The notes under the pieces: generated by a model
What the model was told of the DNA's origin: nothing
The model's database searches: none
What the model saw: only the letters and a program-made list of their open reading frames with translations
Shown here: piece by piece, positions 11,134 to 24,779 of the stretch
Layout of the letters: each line of letters starts with the position of its first letter
Position numbering within the stretch: the stretch's first letter is position 1
Made by a program: the position numbers and the translations under genes
Assembly: GCA_963580455.1 (NCBI GenBank)
Contig: OY756964.1
Span: forward strand, 2,480,001 to 2,544,000
DNA: 64,000 nucleotides
DNA from: Euonymus europaeus
Taxonomy: Eukaryota; Streptophyta; Magnoliopsida; Celastrales; Celastraceae
Reading direction: 5' to 3'

Positions 11134-14100
11134 CATGGGTGTTGTTTGAGGGGAATTAATGGGTTGGTAGCCAATGGGGATGGATAATTCAAAATATAAT
11201 ACAAGGATTGGGACCCACTAGACACAACTTCATAGAAGGACACTCCCAAAGGAATGGGGGGAGAAATATTAATGAATAAGGAATAAGGAAGTGGCAAGTG
11301 TACGTTAGTGATGGTCTTAATTTGTTATATAAGCTTTTTGTGCATGTTCTTACAACTCAATCCACATGCACTCACATGATTCTTCTCCACCATCTCTACC
11401 ACCACGGCCCAACTTCCCTATAACTATAAGCCGCCACCATCACCACCGACACCTCATCACAACACTCTGGATTATTCTCTTCTTCCCTTTCCAAATTCAA
11501 TGCATATATAATTTAATTAAGTCTATGAACTATGGGGGTCCTTAAATATATGTATACATACTTCTCATCATTCCAGCTCAATAAAACATGGGTTAAGGCA
11601 TTTTCCAATAATCTGCACAAGTTCATGAATAGTGGTTAGCGGCCCATATATGTTTTCCAAACAGGAAACCCTAGCCATAAGAAATGGCGACTGCGTACTG
11701 AAGGAATTGTTAATGTAAAGATGCTTAGTAACGGTGTGAACAACGGAGACTTATTAGATACTTAATTATGTTGGAGGATAACGTACGTAGATTTGCCTTT
11801 TCTGTAAATATTTTCCTAGAGAGTGGCGAATTTGTCTCAATTTTAAGGATTTATCAAGCAATCATGTTCTGACATGTCTGGTTTTAAGTACATATACAGA
11901 GATACAGAAATGAGAATCGGAGAGACAGTCTTAGAGACAAAGAGGCACTGATTCATGCATATGTATCTCCATATCGATCAATATTATTTGTGAATATATG
12001 TTCAATAATAAATCGTGACTGTATGGCTAAGAAGGCATCAATTTATTTTCTTGGAATATCATTGTTTAATAAATGTTAAGCATAAGTACATGCACTGTAT
12101 AAGAACTAGTTTTTCCTTCCGAATTTTACCATATACATTTAAATTATATATATATATATATATAAAAATTAAATCGGGACTCGATCATTGATGTTGCGAT
12201 AAAAGTCTCACATCAAAAAGGGTTTCGAAAATGTGTTAGAGATCATAACTTATAAATTACTTTACTTTCTCGTAAATTTTTCGACGTGAGAGTTTTATCT
12301 TGACATATGGTTAGAAATGAAATCTAGCATACTGACTCAATTCCAAAGCCAAATAACATACCTCTCATACTAATTATCTAATGCTCGGGTTACGAGTTTA
12401 ATCATTAAATTTCAATCTACAAATATGAAAAATTGAATATTAAAATAAAAAATTATGCGACAAACGCTATTTACGAGAAAAATTCAATTCAGGAAAAAAC
12501 CTAGGGTGTTTGTAGTCACCAAACTTTGAAGCAATCCACTATTCACAAACGATTATAAGAATATCCTTAGAGCTAGGATCCACATCACCTACACTAATTT
12601 TTTCCTCGATTCACCCAACCACAAGTAGATCATTCCACCCGATACTCCAAAGTCGCACTGAAGTCTTCAAGCTCGATACTCCAGAGTTGCACTGAAGTTT
12701 TCAAGCTCCAATAATATGCAATCATACTCTCAAAGTGCAATGCAAAAATATATTAATTTTATATAAAATAAAATAAAAACTCACGTTTCAGTTCAGCTCA
12801 CGCAAGTAAAAGACCTAGGATAGTTTGGTTACCAAAAATAATATATATAACATGTGTAGGAACCAAGAAAACGCTAGATAATAGCCTAAAAGATATGCAT
12901 AATATTGAGCCACGAAATTAGAATAAGATTATGTCCTAATCTTGAAATCAAGACCATAAAAATAAGGGATGATTATCTCTAAAAAATATGAAAGAGATAA
13001 ATCTTAATAAGGAGAAATAATCATTCCTAAAATAAACTTGATTTTATTTCAATCAATCAATTTAACCAAATTAATTAAATAAATAAAATTAGTTACCAAT
13101 TACCACATAAAATTAAATCATGTAAATATTTAAATACAGTTTTCAAAAATTGATGCTCATGTAAACTACGTACAGCTTACCTGAAATCACTGTTAACTCA
13201 TGTAAAGTATATGCAAGTTACCTAATAACTTTATTTGATGTTCAGCTATAAATCAACCTGTATTATAACCTAATATGGATCCCAACTATTAAACATTAAT
13301 ATTATATTTGATCAAGCACAATAAAAACTTACAAAATACTTAGATGATTCCTCTACGTTTAGATATCGCAAAAGTCGCGTGCCACGCAAGGAAATGTGAG
13401 TTGGAATCAATATATGGTGTGACCCATTAACACATGATTGGGACCCAATTGGATCACTGTAGCACGTGCGATAAAATGATGAATTAATTGATCATATAAT
13501 AGGGCTTAATCATAGACCGTAATTAGTCCTTAGCACACCATGTGCTTAGAAAGACTAAGCAACCAACATTATCCTTAATTAATTTAGTTACATTAAATAT
13601 TATTGTTGTTGTTCTTTTATGTTGTTTTGTGTGGATGCCTATATGGCACATGCAACGGGGAGTTTCTAATATGGATGATGAGGTGGACACACATGCCCAC
13701 AATGAGCTTATTTTCTAGTTTATAACACGCCTGGTCTCCTTCTTTTTGTTGTTGTCATGTAGGGTGGCAAAATTCTACTCGGTATGATTAAATCAAATTT
13801 TAATATAAATTATATGTTTGAAATTCAGATTTAACATAAAAAATTTATCTGATTTAAAATCGGATGTGGATTCAAATATAAAAATCTTAACAATTTTAAT
13901 TATTCAGACCTTAACCTGGATTGAATTATTGTTTGACTTACTTGTCCGAATTTAAATCAATCTGAATATGATTAATTACGTACGTATGAAAATTCAAATT
14001 ACTTCGAATCCAAATATACAAATATTCATAAACACCTTATGTTGTTTGACCTGAAACCAATTTTTAGTCAATCTCTAGTCATCCGCCTTTTGGGTTGTTA

Positions 14101-14310
14101 CGGGCCTTTCGAGTTACGGATATCTCATGCCCTTTTTGTGCTGGTGGGCCGGAGCGACATCATATCTGGACTAGAGTCATTTATAAAGTACTGAGCCCAA
14201 GTTCAAGTCAAGCTGTTTTGGTTTCAGATATTTAGATCATTGTCTTTGGCCCACATTAAGGCCCATTTATGCATCCTCACGAACAATTAAGAGATTTTAC
14301 TTGTGAAATT
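11134..14310. other. Intergenic; no gene seen
   Basis: AT-rich sequence of about 3.1 kb, with the bHLH promoter at its left end. A 34-bp tandem duplication at about 12641-12709 (GATACTCCA...CACTGAAG) is the only clear structure. I see no coding exons. Confidence 0.5.
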
Positions 14311-15237
14311 TTAGTACATAATCAGATTCTCTGAATTATCCAAAACACAACCACAGCACAATAAGCAAATCAGTGTCTCCCAAATATTCAAAAACAGAGA
14401 TCCCCTACCGAAATCCACCACTTTCACTAGATCAATATCTTGCTTGCAATCCAACCCATTCTCCTCAAAAGCCATGGCTAGATCCAGAAAAAGTTCCTTC
14501 ATAGAATTCACATTCATGCGAGCCTTGTAGTTGCTAAGAATGTCATGACCTTGCAAGCGAAAGTGTTCCGCAACAAAATCCTCGAATCCCTTAGGTGGGT
14601 TCTTGAGCATATAAAGCATTGCTTGATTCGTGTTCATGAACACTTTCTTGTCATATCTCCGATTTCCCAGGAAAATAAAATAATCATCCACGGCTGGGTG
14701 ATTCAAGTAAGGATTCCGATTCAAAACAAGTCCTTGAATCGTGACAAGGACTTGAAGAACTGTGGACCTCTGAGGATCCCACCTCTCTTCATCATATCCG
14801 ATCCAAGTGTTCAAGAGACTAAGACAGAGCGACCCGTCCGAATGGAAATTCGGGTGAATGTGCAGACGACCCGGATGGCGAGGATTCAAAACGACAGCCA
14901 GAGGGTCGTTTGGGTAGTTGTTGGGGAATTTGATGTCGAAAAAGAAGAGGCCATTGTCATAAGGAGTGTCTTTCGAACCCACTATTACAGCTCTCATAAG
15001 ATCAATTCTTGTCTCGTATGCTCTGACAAAGATTGAATCTGGTAGACTTGTTCGTAGAATGTTCCATTCTTTGTTGATTCTTTTAGCTGCGCTGGGTTGC
15101 ATTGAGCTGTGGTCTTCTCGCTTCAACCTCATCTTCATCAAAGCCTTTATCCTAAACGATGGAGGATCTTCGTGTTTGGTGAAGTAATGATCCTCTGGAG
15201 GATCCACATTGATGTCGAAATTCTTGAACTTGTGCAT
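14311..15237 (-). CDS. Short intronless UBE2O/PHO2-class ubiquitin-conjugating enzyme E2
   Basis: Predicted E2 that accepts ubiquitin on a cysteine and passes it to substrates. The 308-aa frame is uninterrupted and starts at an ATG. The UBC fold begins near residue 52 (KRINKEWNIL), includes DLMRAVIVGSKDTPYDNGLF and has an HPN motif at 128-130. The active cysteine is C138 in GSLCLSLLNTW, matching the GKVCLSLLGTW pattern of plant UBC23-26 and animal UBE2O. Downstream QVLVTIQGLVLN and NPPKGFEDF are also typical of the class. Relatives such as PHO2 are commonly several hundred residues longer at the N-terminus and have introns, so this copy is short and could be a retroposed or trimmed member. 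The C-terminus is hydrophobic and Cys-rich (LICLLCCGC). Site II-like TGGGCY motifs occur upstream around 15.38-15.46 kb. Confidence 0.87.
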   Translation of the reverse strand: MHKFKNFDINVDPPEDHYFTKHEDPPSFRIKALMKMRLKREDHSSMQPSAAKRINKEWNILRTSLPDSIFVRAYETRIDLMRAVIVGSKDTPYDNGLFFFDIKFPNNYPNDPLAVVLNPRHPGRLHIHPNFHSDGSLCLSLLNTWIGYDEERWDPQRSTVLQVLVTIQGLVLNRNPYLNHPAVDDYFIFLGNRRYDKKVFMNTNQAMLYMLKNPPKGFEDFVAEHFRLQGHDILSNYKARMNVNSMKELFLDLAMAFEENGLDCKQDIDLVKVVDFGRGSLFLNIWETLICLLCCGCVLDNSENLIMY

Positions 15238-17974
15238 TGTTTAGTGTTCAAGCTGTGACTCTACAATCTGTTGATCCTCCACAACTTAAATATATCGGGT
15301 AATTCCAAATCCTAGTGGAATTCCAATCTTTAGTCAAGTAAGAAATTGTATCCACCGGTTTGGGGTTGATGTGAGTAAAAAGCCCATGGGCTAAGAGATC
15401 CACTCACGTATGCTATTAAGCCCGAGTTTTGGGCTTGGGCTGACCGAAATAATGATTGAGCCCATAGAATTCAAGTATATTTGAAGTTGGGTTACTGCAA
15501 TTCGATTTTTGAAGGACTTTCTCTCAATTTTTGCATTTATTTATTTAATTAAGAGATATGTGAATATTATTTATATCTAATTTTTATTTTTTTTTGGATA
15601 AGCTTTGGGTTACCCTCATGACTAGGCATATATATATGATTTGACACTCGCGCTACTTCAACATTAATTTTTCTATCCCCTAAAATGCCAAATCTTGTTG
15701 AACAATCGAACATGCATGCATGCGAGTATGTCACACAGCGACACATTACCTAATAAATATTGGAAAAAGAAATTGAATCCCATTAAATAAAAATATGAAA
15801 ACTAAACCACTCCACCGACAATGGAACTGTAAGAATCCTACAGAAGAACAATACAATGCACTAAGCATAATTGAAAAAATGGAAAATATAACACAAACAT
15901 AACCAGCCCATCATCATTCCATAATCATCCAAAAACTAAACACAAACATAATCAATCTATGATCATTGGACATCTAACAAGTAATTAACACCACACAAAA
16001 AAAAATAGAATGGATAGAACAAGCAGGAACATATACTAGCTTTTCTTGTTCACCTACCATCCAACTAACTTGCAAAAAATATAGCGATCTCTTTCTAAAG
16101 AGATCATCAACCTCAGTTAAGAGGGCTAAAAGACAACATCCAAAACATAGGTAAAAAGCAGGCAGAAGAAAAGTATGAATATAGGAATAAAAAAGTGATG
16201 CCAAGCCGGCAAAAAAAAATCAGGCAATTATTCTTTGCCTAAAATCTCAATTCAACATATGAAGAAAACCCAGAAGCCAGACAATAGAGAACCCAGAACC
16301 CAGACAATATCATACCTTCAAATCAATCTTTGAACAAGTTTCAATCGACCTCTAGATAGAAAACCAGTGCACAACTAGTGATACGTGGCCCTGAAAATCT
16401 ACCAGAATTTTTCGCCAAAGAAGAAATGAAGGCGACAAAGCATAGAGAGAAGGCGGACGAAGCGGAAGGGGAAGCTAGGGGGAGAGACAGTTGCGCGATG
16501 TGAGTCTGCGTGAGAAGTAGGTCAAGGGCAAAAAGAGATCAAATTATAAAACCAGTGAAAACACCCCGATTTGGGGTGTTCTCTCAACCCATCAAATTTG
16601 TATGGGATTGGTTTTGAGAGGTTTTAAAACACCTCAAAACCAGTGAATAAAAAAATAATCCAAACACGGTTTAATAAAATCATCCCTTTTAAAAACACCT
16701 CATTTCCAGCGAAAAACTGTCTCCCGAGCAGAGCCTAAGAGGTTTATTATTATTATTATTATTTTAAAATGAGAAAAAGTTATATCATTCTTTTTCGGAG
16801 TCGTGGATTATTGTTGTTTGTTAGTTACTTTGTTAGTTATGGCAGTTGGTGGTCTAAGTCCTAACATGGTTATGCTATTGGACCGACCGAGAGACTAAGT
16901 TGGAACGGGATAGAATTCCTCTTCACGAATCACGAGTATTATTTGAAAGCGTGTTGTCCTTTGTTCGGATTATCCGATTCAACTGTTCTGCGTTCCACGG
17001 GAAAAAGACAGATAGCACAGCACAAAACAACAGGCATGCCAAACACACGTACCAGCATTTGACGTGCCAGGTTCACATGTCTCTGATGACGACTTGACGA
17101 TAGTAGGATGTGACACCGTTTCGTGCAGTCTTTCATGCGAAATTTCTGCCATGTCGCACAATAACGGTCACTAAACACGAGAGTGTGACAGCTTGGCTCC
17201 AGGTGTTCCCAAATTTGGCCACTCATTTGCTCCACATTAATATTTCAGAGTCTTTCCTTTTAATAAGGTAAGTGGTGGAGTTTAGAAACCACTAGAATCG
17301 TAAGTGTTTTTTTTCCCTTGTAATAAAGCCTTGGATTTCAAATTTAGGCTATGCTGGTTTGGGATGAGCTGGGTTGAGAGAGATTTTTATGAGTGAACAC
17401 ACCTTTCAACCACTTAAAGTGAGAGATTGGGAAAAAGAGTATTGAGAGGATGTCTTGGGAAGAGTTCGTGAACCTTTTGAACATCTTGAGATGTTCGCAC
17501 CAAATAAGAGTGTCTCGAAGTGTTCGCGTCAAACAATGGTTCAGAGAGATTTGTTTGTGAACCTTTTGAACACCTTAAAGTGTTTGGTCAAACAAGGGTT
17601 CAAACTTAAATTTGTTTGTTTGCGAACCCTGCCAAACAAGGGTTCAGAGAGATTTGTTTGTTCGCCACCCCTTCCTAACGCCTCTACCACGCACACACTT
17701 AATCTTATGTCAACGGTTCAAATACTAAATTCGTCTAATGTAGTATTTGTATATATATATATATATATTTTTATTTTATTTTTTTTAAAACAAGCTAGTG
17801 ATGTATAGAAGCAGATCATACAATTGAAATTTTTGTGTAAATAGAACCAAAAGTAAACATAATAAAGCTGCAGCTTGCTTGAATTAATAATAGAAGAGGT
17901 GTATTATTACACTCATCTGTTACATTTCAAGTTTTTAAACAATCAAAAACCATAAACTATATTTCAATTATAAC
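15238..17974. other. Intergenic with repeat-like material
   Basis: No convincing gene. A 76-residue hydrophobic open frame at 15974-16204 (-) looks fortuitous. Around 16.43-16.53 kb the minus strand resembles a pyrimidine-rich 5' leader followed by a GTATGA donor, with no linked coding exon. Around 17.44-17.67 kb there are diverged direct repeats of GTGAACCTTTTGAACA and CAAACAAGGGTTCA. The last 150 bases before 17974 are the presumed 3' UTR of the stachyose synthase gene. Confidence 0.4.
16540..16735. mobile_element. Probable right end of a non-autonomous transposon
   Basis: The stretch contains self-complementary CACCCCGATTTGGGGTG, repeated CCAGTGAA strings and a terminus that reads CTTAGGCTCTGCTCGGGAGA on the minus strand, a style seen at ends of plant hAT-like elements. 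I could not locate the opposite end, so this is weakly supported. Confidence 0.25.
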
Positions 17975-20827
17975 TTAAAACTGAAAAACCAAATCAGAGA
18001 CTCCAAGAGCCTCTTCAATCCAAGGCACATTCAAGCCCAATTTGCCGCCAGTGAGCCACTGAAAGCCAACGTCAGCACCATTCAATCTACACTTCTTAGG
18101 AGCCACACTTGAATAGGCAAAGAAATTCCCTCCACCTTTAACCTTAATCTTGATACCACCAGATTGATTGTACTCCAGTTCCTGAATTGTTCCTCCACTG
18201 TTGAACATGTTGGTGAGTCCAATCGGAGCGAATTTGGCCTCTCCAATGACCTTTTTCACGGGCACAAAACTAAAAATCTCAAATGTTGATGACTGGATAG
18301 TGACTTGAATTGCATCAGATTTTGGAGTCATTAAGTGAATTTCCCCAGCTTGGTCTAGGTAAACTATGTACTCCTCTGCCTTACCCAACTCAGCTAATTC
18401 AGGTTTTTGGTCCCATTCAATGTCAAAAACATGGACTGAGACTGACATTGGCTTGTAACACTCAGAGAATCCCATGATCCTTTGCTCTTTTGGGTTCCAA
18501 CCAGCTCCTTGACAGTTGAAGGCACCAATCACTCCTCCAAACTGAATTAACAAGTGTTATTAACCAAAACCCATTTGAATATTAAGCACAAAAATTGAAT
18601 TTTGGGTTAGTTGGGTTACCTTATTGAAGTTCCAAATCTTGAGGATTGTTTTGTTGTCAAAGAGTGGGTTCTTGAAGAGACAGTCTCTAGTGGGAAGAGC
18701 GAAGTGCTGGCACATAGGGATGGTCCCATCGGGGAAAACAAGTTTCTTGATTAGATCAAAGTCATGACCACCAACAGAATCACTAACATAGACTGGACCA
18801 CCACAAATGGCTCTTGAACCAGCATGAAACTCAGCACAACGGTGATCAGATTGGAACATGTCCCAGTCAGGTTGGATTATCTGGCCCATCCACATACTGT
18901 TATAGGCACAATGAATCATATGAACACCTTGTAACCAGTACACCCCCATTGGATCCCCATTTGGATCCTGGAACCAGAAATCATCACCTGTAAAATAAAT
19001 AAAAACTCACTTTTTTATTATTAAAACACAAAATTAAGATTACAAGTTTCAAAAACTGTCTGGTTGGAGTTGAAAATCTTACCTACTCTTCCCATTGAAA
19101 TCTGTCTTGTACCAAGGAAGAAGAAGTCATTGCACTGTTGCATACTGGAGATGAGTCCAGTTCCATTGAAATTCTTTGACAAGGAATCTGTAAGTCCCTT
19201 GTAATAGGCCTTGCCAAGCTCAACTCGGCCTCCGTATTCCTCAGAAATATATTCAAGAGTCTGCAATAATATTGAACATCAATCATTTTACAATATTTCA
19301 GAAACGAAACTGGAGATATATGAAATTAGTGAAGTTAAAACTTACATGAATGACATCAACTTTCACTCCTGTAATGCCAGATTTGGCCAAGTAAGAGTGC
19401 ATAGAATCAAAGAAATCTCCAGCTTGATCAGGATGAACAAGTCCAATCCCACCTTCAACAATCTTCACAACAGCAAGATCACTCATTGTTCCATCAAGTC
19501 CAGGAGACAGTTTGGCTGGAATCACCTTTGAATTAAGACGAGTAGCTCCTGGTCTCACGCCACCCCAGGCACCACAAAGTGCATGCCACACATAAATATC
19601 ATCAAGACCTTCAAACTTTGTTCTTAAATCATTAGTAAATGCTTTCAGCCCAAAATTCTCAGCCTTGCAAGAACAATTCCCCCAGTCTTTGCTGGTTGTG
19701 ATGCTGCCTTCTTCTTCTCCACCAAACATCTCATCTAATTCTGCTTTCAACTTCTGAATCTTGGATTCAAAACTAGAAAGATCAGTGGCTCCGGAATTGG
19801 CTGCCTTGTCGCGCGCCTTCTCAGCTTGTTCGACTTCAATTGCTTTGTTGATCAGCATCTTTGGCTTCTTGGGGTCAAAAGAAGGAGGATTAGGACCCAA
19901 CATGGTGCCTGCTTTGTACTTCCTGAACTTCTCGCATTCGTCGAGCCTGTGAAGCCTTGCAGTCATTTGAGTCCCACCAAGAACAAGATTTTTGGCATCC
20001 TCAGTTGGGTTTTCTCCATCAAGATTGATACTTTGCCATCCATCATCAATGATTAAAAACCTTGGAGAGATACCTCCATCTGAAAATTCCTTCACACCAT
20101 GCCAGATACCAACTGGGTCTACAGTCAAATAAAATGCATCCCAAGTGCACCAGCCAAACTTGTCAATGAGAGCAGGAGCTGTTTTTTCTTCAAGAAGTTT
20201 GAATGTATTGAGATGGACTCTAATAGCACCATAGGCTTCTTTCATCAAGTTGTATGGATTGTCAGATACATGAACATAAGCAATTGCATCAAAAGCTGAT
20301 GCTTTCACTTGTGTAGAACCACTCTCAGCACAAATCATAACATGCCCATCAATACCAGGATGAAGAGCAGACCTAAAACCCTCTTCAATGATTGGTATTA
20401 TTACCACATAAGACTTGATTTCAGGAACATCTAAGAGAACCCATTGAGTTTCCAATTGTAATTCAGACCCAGAATTCCCAACCCACATAGTAGACCACCA
20501 TGTTTTGAATCTGAAAATACTCAAAAAGTCCCTCCCAGTGAATCTACCCAGTGAATTCATCAACCTATCAGAGGGTTCTTCCTTGGTGAATCCAAGGAAC
20601 CCACCCCTCTGAGAGTTTGATTGGACTCTCTGTTGCAGGGGAAGCGGAGCATCAGATGCCTTGAGGAGTGACAAATAGGGAGTGAAAGTGACATTGTTTG
20701 GAACATCAGAGAGGACTGGGAAGCCTTTGACAGACAAATTTCCTTCAGACAAATTGAAAAACTTGTCCAAACTACTCGATTTAAAGAACTTAAAGATAGG
20801 GTTTACTGGGTCATTAGGGGGAGCCAT
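17975..20827 (-). CDS. STS: Stachyose synthase (galactinol-raffinose galactosyltransferase)
   Basis: Glycoside hydrolase family 36-type enzyme that moves galactose from galactinol to raffinose to make stachyose, normally in the cytosol. Four exons on the minus strand: 19346-20827, 19083-19260, 18620-18987 and 17975-18541 (2595 nt, 864 aa). Signatures include DKFGWCTWDAFY, LIIDDGWQS, GVKVDVIH with the nucleophile Asp at residue 491, MFQSDH and AICGGPVYVSD. Between TARLHRLDECEKF and VWHALCGAWGG lies a Lys/Glu-rich insertion of roughly 80-100 residues. Raffinose synthases lack this insertion and stachyose synthases (pea STS, Arabidopsis RS4) have it; total length also fits STS (about 850 aa) rather than RFS (about 780 aa). 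The ATG at 20827 gives MAPPNDPVNP; upstream in-frame codons look untranslated. A TATATA lies about 320 bp upstream. Confidence 0.94.
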
Positions 20828-22429
20828 ATCGGAGAAAACAGAGAGGTAAAGAGCAGAAAAGGTTTGAGGAAAACTCGGCTTATAATGTGCAAACAAACAA
20901 AAAAAATACTGGTTCAACTTATATTGTGGTGGAAGGAGAAGTCGATTCGGCAGTTCACAATCGGTGAAGATTTCTATCAATCAAAGAAACTAAAAATGGG
21001 AAATAGTAATCAAAGTGTGATTATAAACTGAAATGGAAAGTACAGAAGTCTCTGATACACTTAGCAGATATAGAGGCTTTAATGAGAGATTTCACTAGAG
21101 GAAAACGGAAGAATATGTTCTGTGGAAAGACCGGAATGCAAGCTAACCAATATATAGGGAGAAAAAGTATATGAATTTGATTAAGAAAATAATAAAATAA
21201 AGAAAATGTATCAAGATATGGTCGGTTAGTGCTAACTGCTAATGATGTTTGGTCTTTCGAGACTTTTTATGCTGTTTCTAGTTCTGGGTTGTGCTTGAAC
21301 GAGACAAACAAGGGACTAGTTGCTTCAATGGACAATGACGGGTACGCTACTCTCTCAGGACGGGTACGCTTCAAAAAATATATCTTTGTTTATTTCCTGA
21401 AAAGTAATATAAGTTATCAAGAAATTAATTCTGACGTAATTAGATGAATGGCAATGCATGCATATATATATATATATATTAACTTTAACTATCTTATATA
21501 TTTATATTTCAAAAAAAAAAAACTATCTTATATATTTCATCTTCACTAGGATTTTGTGACTAAATTCAAAGGAAAGTTGAGACGGCTCTATTTTAAGTTT
21601 TAGGGCTCATCTTTTGAAAAATCATATTTATATTTTGATCGAATTTAACGATATATGTTTTGTTTAGAGATTAAAAAAAATTCAAATTCTACAAGAAAAA
21701 TATATATAATATTTTAAATTTATATTCAACGATACAAAATTATCATGCATATTTTTTTGTTGAATTTAAATTTTCTAACATACGAAAAAATATTTGGATT
21801 TGTTAATTTAAATACTACAAAATAATCAATGAAATGGAGCTGCAGCGCGCTCTGCTCTGTACGGCCCGGGCACTCTTCAAACTGACATGTCCACAAAGAC
21901 CATTTGGTAGTTATTCTCAAATAGTTTGCAAGACCTCGTTAGAATTAATTAATATGTCTTTTTCTTTTCTTTCCTGGTAATCTTTTCAAAACTAACATTC
22001 AACTATCTCAAGAATTTTGATTCATTTTGTATATTAGTGGACCAAGAAGTTTCTTGACTGATTTGAAGTAAAGCTCTCCACTTTATCCCCAAAACAAGCC
22101 AAATTCACCCTATTCTCATTAGTTTTCACCAAACAATATATTAATTAATTCAATTTCCGTTTGCTAAACTACTAAAAATTTAAAATCTATGCAGATGATA
22201 ATGAATGAGAGCAGTGCCCTGCATCACATAAAATGTTGACAAAATATGACGTACGTGTGAAGGCCTTTTCCTCTTGTCTGTACGTGATGTAGGTAGGGCT
22301 GTAAAAAAAATTTTAAAAAATTTACACTAAATTCGATCAGAAGTTAAAAAATTGATCAATAATCGATTAAATGATTTAGACATAATTATATTAACAAATT
22401 GATCAAAATCGATCGTTGACAGCTCTAAC

Positions 22430-22765
22430 GCTATGTTTGGTTCGCGGCAGGAACGGGAACGAGAATTTGTTAGAATTCATGTGTTTGGTATGCAAAATTT
22501 ATTGAGGAATAAGATTGAGAATCGTTGTCAAAATGCTATATTATCCCTTACGTACATTGATGTAATGGTCAATATTTATTCATAAGAGCAAAAATGTAAT
22601 TCCATCCCTTTTGACAATTCCCATTTCTTGAGGAATGGTAGATTTCTTAGAAGGATTAAGGAAAGAAAAATTCCTGAATGACAAGGAATGTTAAATTCTA
22701 TTTCAGACTTTAACAAGACACCAAACAATAAAATTTAATAAATAATGAGTGCTACCAAACATAGC
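22430..22765. mobile_element. MITE with GCTATGTTTGGT termini
   Basis: The left end GCTATGTTTGGTTCG and the right end ACCAAACATAGC are a perfect 12-bp inverted repeat bounding 336 bp that has no coding capacity. I could not identify a convincing target-site duplication, so the superfamily is open; hAT-like is my best guess. Confidence 0.6.
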
Positions 22766-23244
22766 ATAAATGTATGTGACTGTGTCTGTGGATTCTCGAA
22801 CATTTGAGGAGGTGGTAGTAAATACTTTTCATATGAAAAACTTTTTTGTTGAAGTTTGTTCGTTAATCCTGTTGCATTTCTGACTTCGTCAGAAGGTGAT
22901 CAAACCAATGAAATGAAAGATAATACTATCTTCAATCTATCATGCAATGAAAATAAGGTGCTTCTTGAGAGGCCCCACGTAAATATGTAAATAAAAGACG
23001 AATATAATTATTTAATAATATAAATTATTTCCATTAATTGACATGCCATCATATATTAATATATATATATATATATTATTTAATACAATCGTCCTGTCAT
23101 GAAAATTCCTTAAATTGTCGTTGAGGCGAAATTATGTTTTATGAAAATTTATGGCGTGAGATTGAATTTTTCATTGTTAAAATGGAACTTCTAAATATCA
23201 AAGAAATTGTGCTCTCTGAGTCGTGGGCGTACAGCAAACCCTCA

Positions 23245-23376
23245 TTAAGCGTATGTTTGGTAGAGAGTATATGTGATAGAGTACAAGTTATCGTAAAACG
23301 TAAAAATTGAGAGTGTCTGAGAGTATGTATGACAGAGTATAAACTAACTTATACGTTGTACCAAACATGTGCTAAG
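23245..23376. mobile_element. Very short MITE-like inverted-repeat element
   Basis: About 130 bp bounded by TTAAGCGTATGTTTGGTA and GTACCAAACATGTGCTAA, imperfect inverted repeats sharing the ATGTTTGGTA core with the element at 22.4 kb. Interior repeats of GAGAGTAT/GACAGAGTAT lie near both ends. Confidence 0.45.
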
Positions 23377-24779
23377 TCTAGACCTAATTGAGTCATCGGA
23401 TGATGAGAGTTGGAATAAATTATGGGCGTGCATGATTTTTCCAAGAAATATCTGAATAAATTACATTCATATCTAGTGGTAGCCTAGCTTAATTAATCCT
23501 AATAGAATCTCAATTAATCCTCATTTTTTCGGTCATTTTAAATCTCTATCGATTCAGAATTAGAGATTCGAATCCAATACTTGAAAGAAGAAAAAATGAT
23601 ATCAAGTAAAACACAGAATTTTTTTTTAAAAAAATTGAATAATAAAACGGTGTCGATTACGTGTCATAATCTGAAGGAAGACAGCTGGCCGGGGCTGATG
23701 GTATAGCCACCTAGAGATGTGTGAGGAGGCACGTGGACCGTGACAGTCAATGCCCGTTGTTTTGCGCTTTCAATCTTCGCTTTTATTGAGAATAAAAGCA
23801 AAACAAAGGGGAATTAATCCAAAGTCCAAACACGCGTGAATCGAAGATTGTTGGAATGGGAATTCTATCCGTTTCTTACTTTCTTTTTCACAGTTTGGTC
23901 GGCCCAATAGTGACCACTGCTAGAAGATAATGATTTAGGACAAGCAAAATCCCATCAGACCACCACTGCAATAACCACCCAACTAACTAACTAACTAACT
24001 AAACCATATTCTAAGACTTCAAACCTGGCCATAACAAATATTTTCAAGATTTGGTCTTCGATACATAACTCTTGTGTTTCAATGTCGTTTTCTTCCAACT
24101 TCGTTTTTACTTGATGAAGTGGCTTAGCATGGCATATGCACGATCTTCCACTGATGTCTGATGACACATCGATGTTCACCATTATTTGAATACAACACAG
24201 TGGTACAAAATTTATATTTTAGGTCCAATCAGAATAGTCTGGCCCAAAATGTTTACTCCTAGGTCCAATATGAAAGTATGGGCCGAAATAGGTCTCTTTG
24301 GGTCCAATATCAGAATTCCAGGAGTGTAATGGATCCTGGATCCAGGTGCTTGTTTCAAAATGAGATCGTAAACGAAAGTCGATATGAGATCCCGTATCAA
24401 TTCACTCAATAAACCACCAGCACAGACTTTTGCGGGCCATTTCTGAAGCCGGGCCCTAGAGTTTTGTCCGTTTAGGTCATTTTGGGCTTTCTCAAGCCCA
24501 CATAACTCAATAAAGTAATAAACCAACACATCATGTTGCGGGCCATTTTTTAAGCGGGCTCTAGAGTCTTGTCAGATTCATAAAACCGATCAAACATAAA
24601 TATAATTTTTAAAATTAAAAAAAAATTAATCTTTGAAAGTGATCCCAAAAGTTGGGTGCATATTTTAGATACAACTTTTAAGTATACATAAGAGAAAATC
24701 TCATAATTGCATCTAAAAATTAAATTGATAATTTATTCATTTAGCCATTTTTTTTAATAATAATGTGTCTTCAATATCA

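Larger units (their letters stand above)
20828..24779. other. Intergenic region with two small TIR elements
   Basis: The first 350 bases are the probable promoter and leader of the stachyose synthase gene. The rest is AT-rich and contains the two MITE-like elements listed separately, an (AACT)n microsatellite near 23978-24002, and two diverged copies of GCGGGCCATTTnTGAAGC...CTAGAGT near 24.43 and 24.54 kb. No gene recognised. Confidence 0.5.

Noticed and set aside
15974..16204. 76-residue hydrophobic frame on the minus strand
   Set aside because: No family resemblance, no splice context and an AT-rich composition typical of chance frames.
19298..20980. Longer STS start at 20980
   Set aside because: Residues before MAPPNDPV do not resemble the family, and the 20827 ATG gives the expected N-terminus.
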